Both the position numbers and the translations under genes were made by a program. A DNA stretch of 64,000 nt. Origin: Marivirga arenosa. Lineage in GTDB: Bacteria > Bacteroidota > Bacteroidia > Cytophagales > Cyclobacteriaceae. This document shows, one piece after another, positions 63,861-64,000 of this stretch (positions within the stretch are counted from its first letter, which is position 1; every line of letters starts with the position of its first letter). The stretch spans positions 2,403,001 to 2,467,000 of the forward strand of contig NZ_CP129970.2 in the NCBI RefSeq assembly GCF_030503895.2. Direction: 5' to 3'. The notes under the pieces are model-generated. The model did no database searches and was not told the DNA's origin. It saw only the letters and a program-made list of their open reading frames with translations.

Positions 63861-64000
63861 ATGGCAGATACTTCAGATTTCAAAAATGGTCTTTGCATTG
63901 AATATAATAACGACTTATTTACAATAGTAGAATTTCAACACGTAAAGCCAGGAAAAGGGCCTGCTTTTGTTCGTACTAAATTAAAAAGTCTTACAACTGG
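63861..64000 (+). CDS. efp: Elongation factor P, 5' part (cut by the window end)
   Basis: The frame starts [20 protein letters not shown] and continues [20 protein letters not shown], the EF-P KOW-like N-terminal domain with the PGKG(P/K) tip loop. About 46 residues are visible. It follows fabH after 27 bases, a common order in Bacteroidota. EF-P relieves ribosome stalling at polyproline. Confidence 0.95.
   Translation, partial: MADTSDFKNGLCIEYNNDLFTIVEFQHVKPGKGPAFVRTKLKSLTT

Noticed and set aside
1-64000. CRISPR arrays, rRNA genes, insertion sequences with transposase
   Set aside because: No regularly spaced repeat array, rRNA sequence or transposase-like frame was seen on either strand.

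Overview
The window looks like chromosome of a low-GC Bacteroidota, probably order Cytophagales (Marivirga-like; a family-level guess, not proven). The evidence is a PorP/SprF protein, an OmpA/PD40 protein and a type B type-IX-secretion C-terminal domain, a TonB-receptor/DUF4249 pair, Bacteroidota promoter elements of the TAnnTTTG kind, and core genes (clpB, greA, rsmA, pdxA, rpmF, fabH, efp) typical of the group.

Layout. (1) 1-4955: a decayed integrative element ('A') next to a copy of the tRNA terminator. It holds a 5'-truncated DUF5675 gene, a small membrane protein, a fasciclin/PKD lipoprotein, a 54-aa conserved ORF, a beheaded zinc metallopeptidase and a small lipoprotein. Its tRNA-proximal end still has integrase arm-like repeats (TGGACAC), but the integrase is gone. 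(2) 4932-32924: an integrative element of about 28 kb ('B') in the 3' end of a CAT-anticodon tRNA gene, bounded by a 24-bp perfect repeat. Its tRNA-distal end carries DUF6266, DUF5675, a small membrane protein and a 54-aa ORF, then about 1.3 kb of hairpin-rich DNA that looks like a large structured RNA. Next come a mercury operon (ArsR regulator, MerT-MerP fusion, flavin reductase, GDCCVxC protein), a block of uncharacterised and defence-like genes (PD-(D/E)XK nuclease, RhuM, an hsdS remnant, a broken ankyrin gene), and a divalent-cation efflux cluster (DUF6660, CzcA-TolC fusion, CzcB, two CDF proteins, a Fur-family regulator, DUF3703). A replication/integration module (AAA ATPase, replication-protein-like gene, helix-turn-helix protein, tyrosine integrase) abuts the tRNA. 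(3) 32912-64000: ordinary chromosome with sterol desaturase-like, acyl-CoA carboxylase, OmpA/PD40, M48 protease, PorP/SprF and a large T9SS type B protein; thioesterase, a Y_Y_Y sensor-like protein, ClpB and TonB receptor/DUF4249; a minus-strand run rsmA-mgtE-2-hydroxyacid dehydrogenase-pentapeptide-greA-HIT; and plus-strand pdxA-DUF177-rpmF and fabH-efp.

How it fits together: elements A and B appear to be successive insertions at the same tRNA. Both carry the DUF5675/small-membrane-protein/54-aa cassette at the distal end, so this cassette seems to be part of the element backbone rather than cargo. The metal-resistance genes are the clear cargo of B. The most unusual feature is the structured, apparently non-coding region at about 7.77-9.04 kb beside this cassette. 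All calls rest on reading the sequence and remembered family knowledge; no database search was run.
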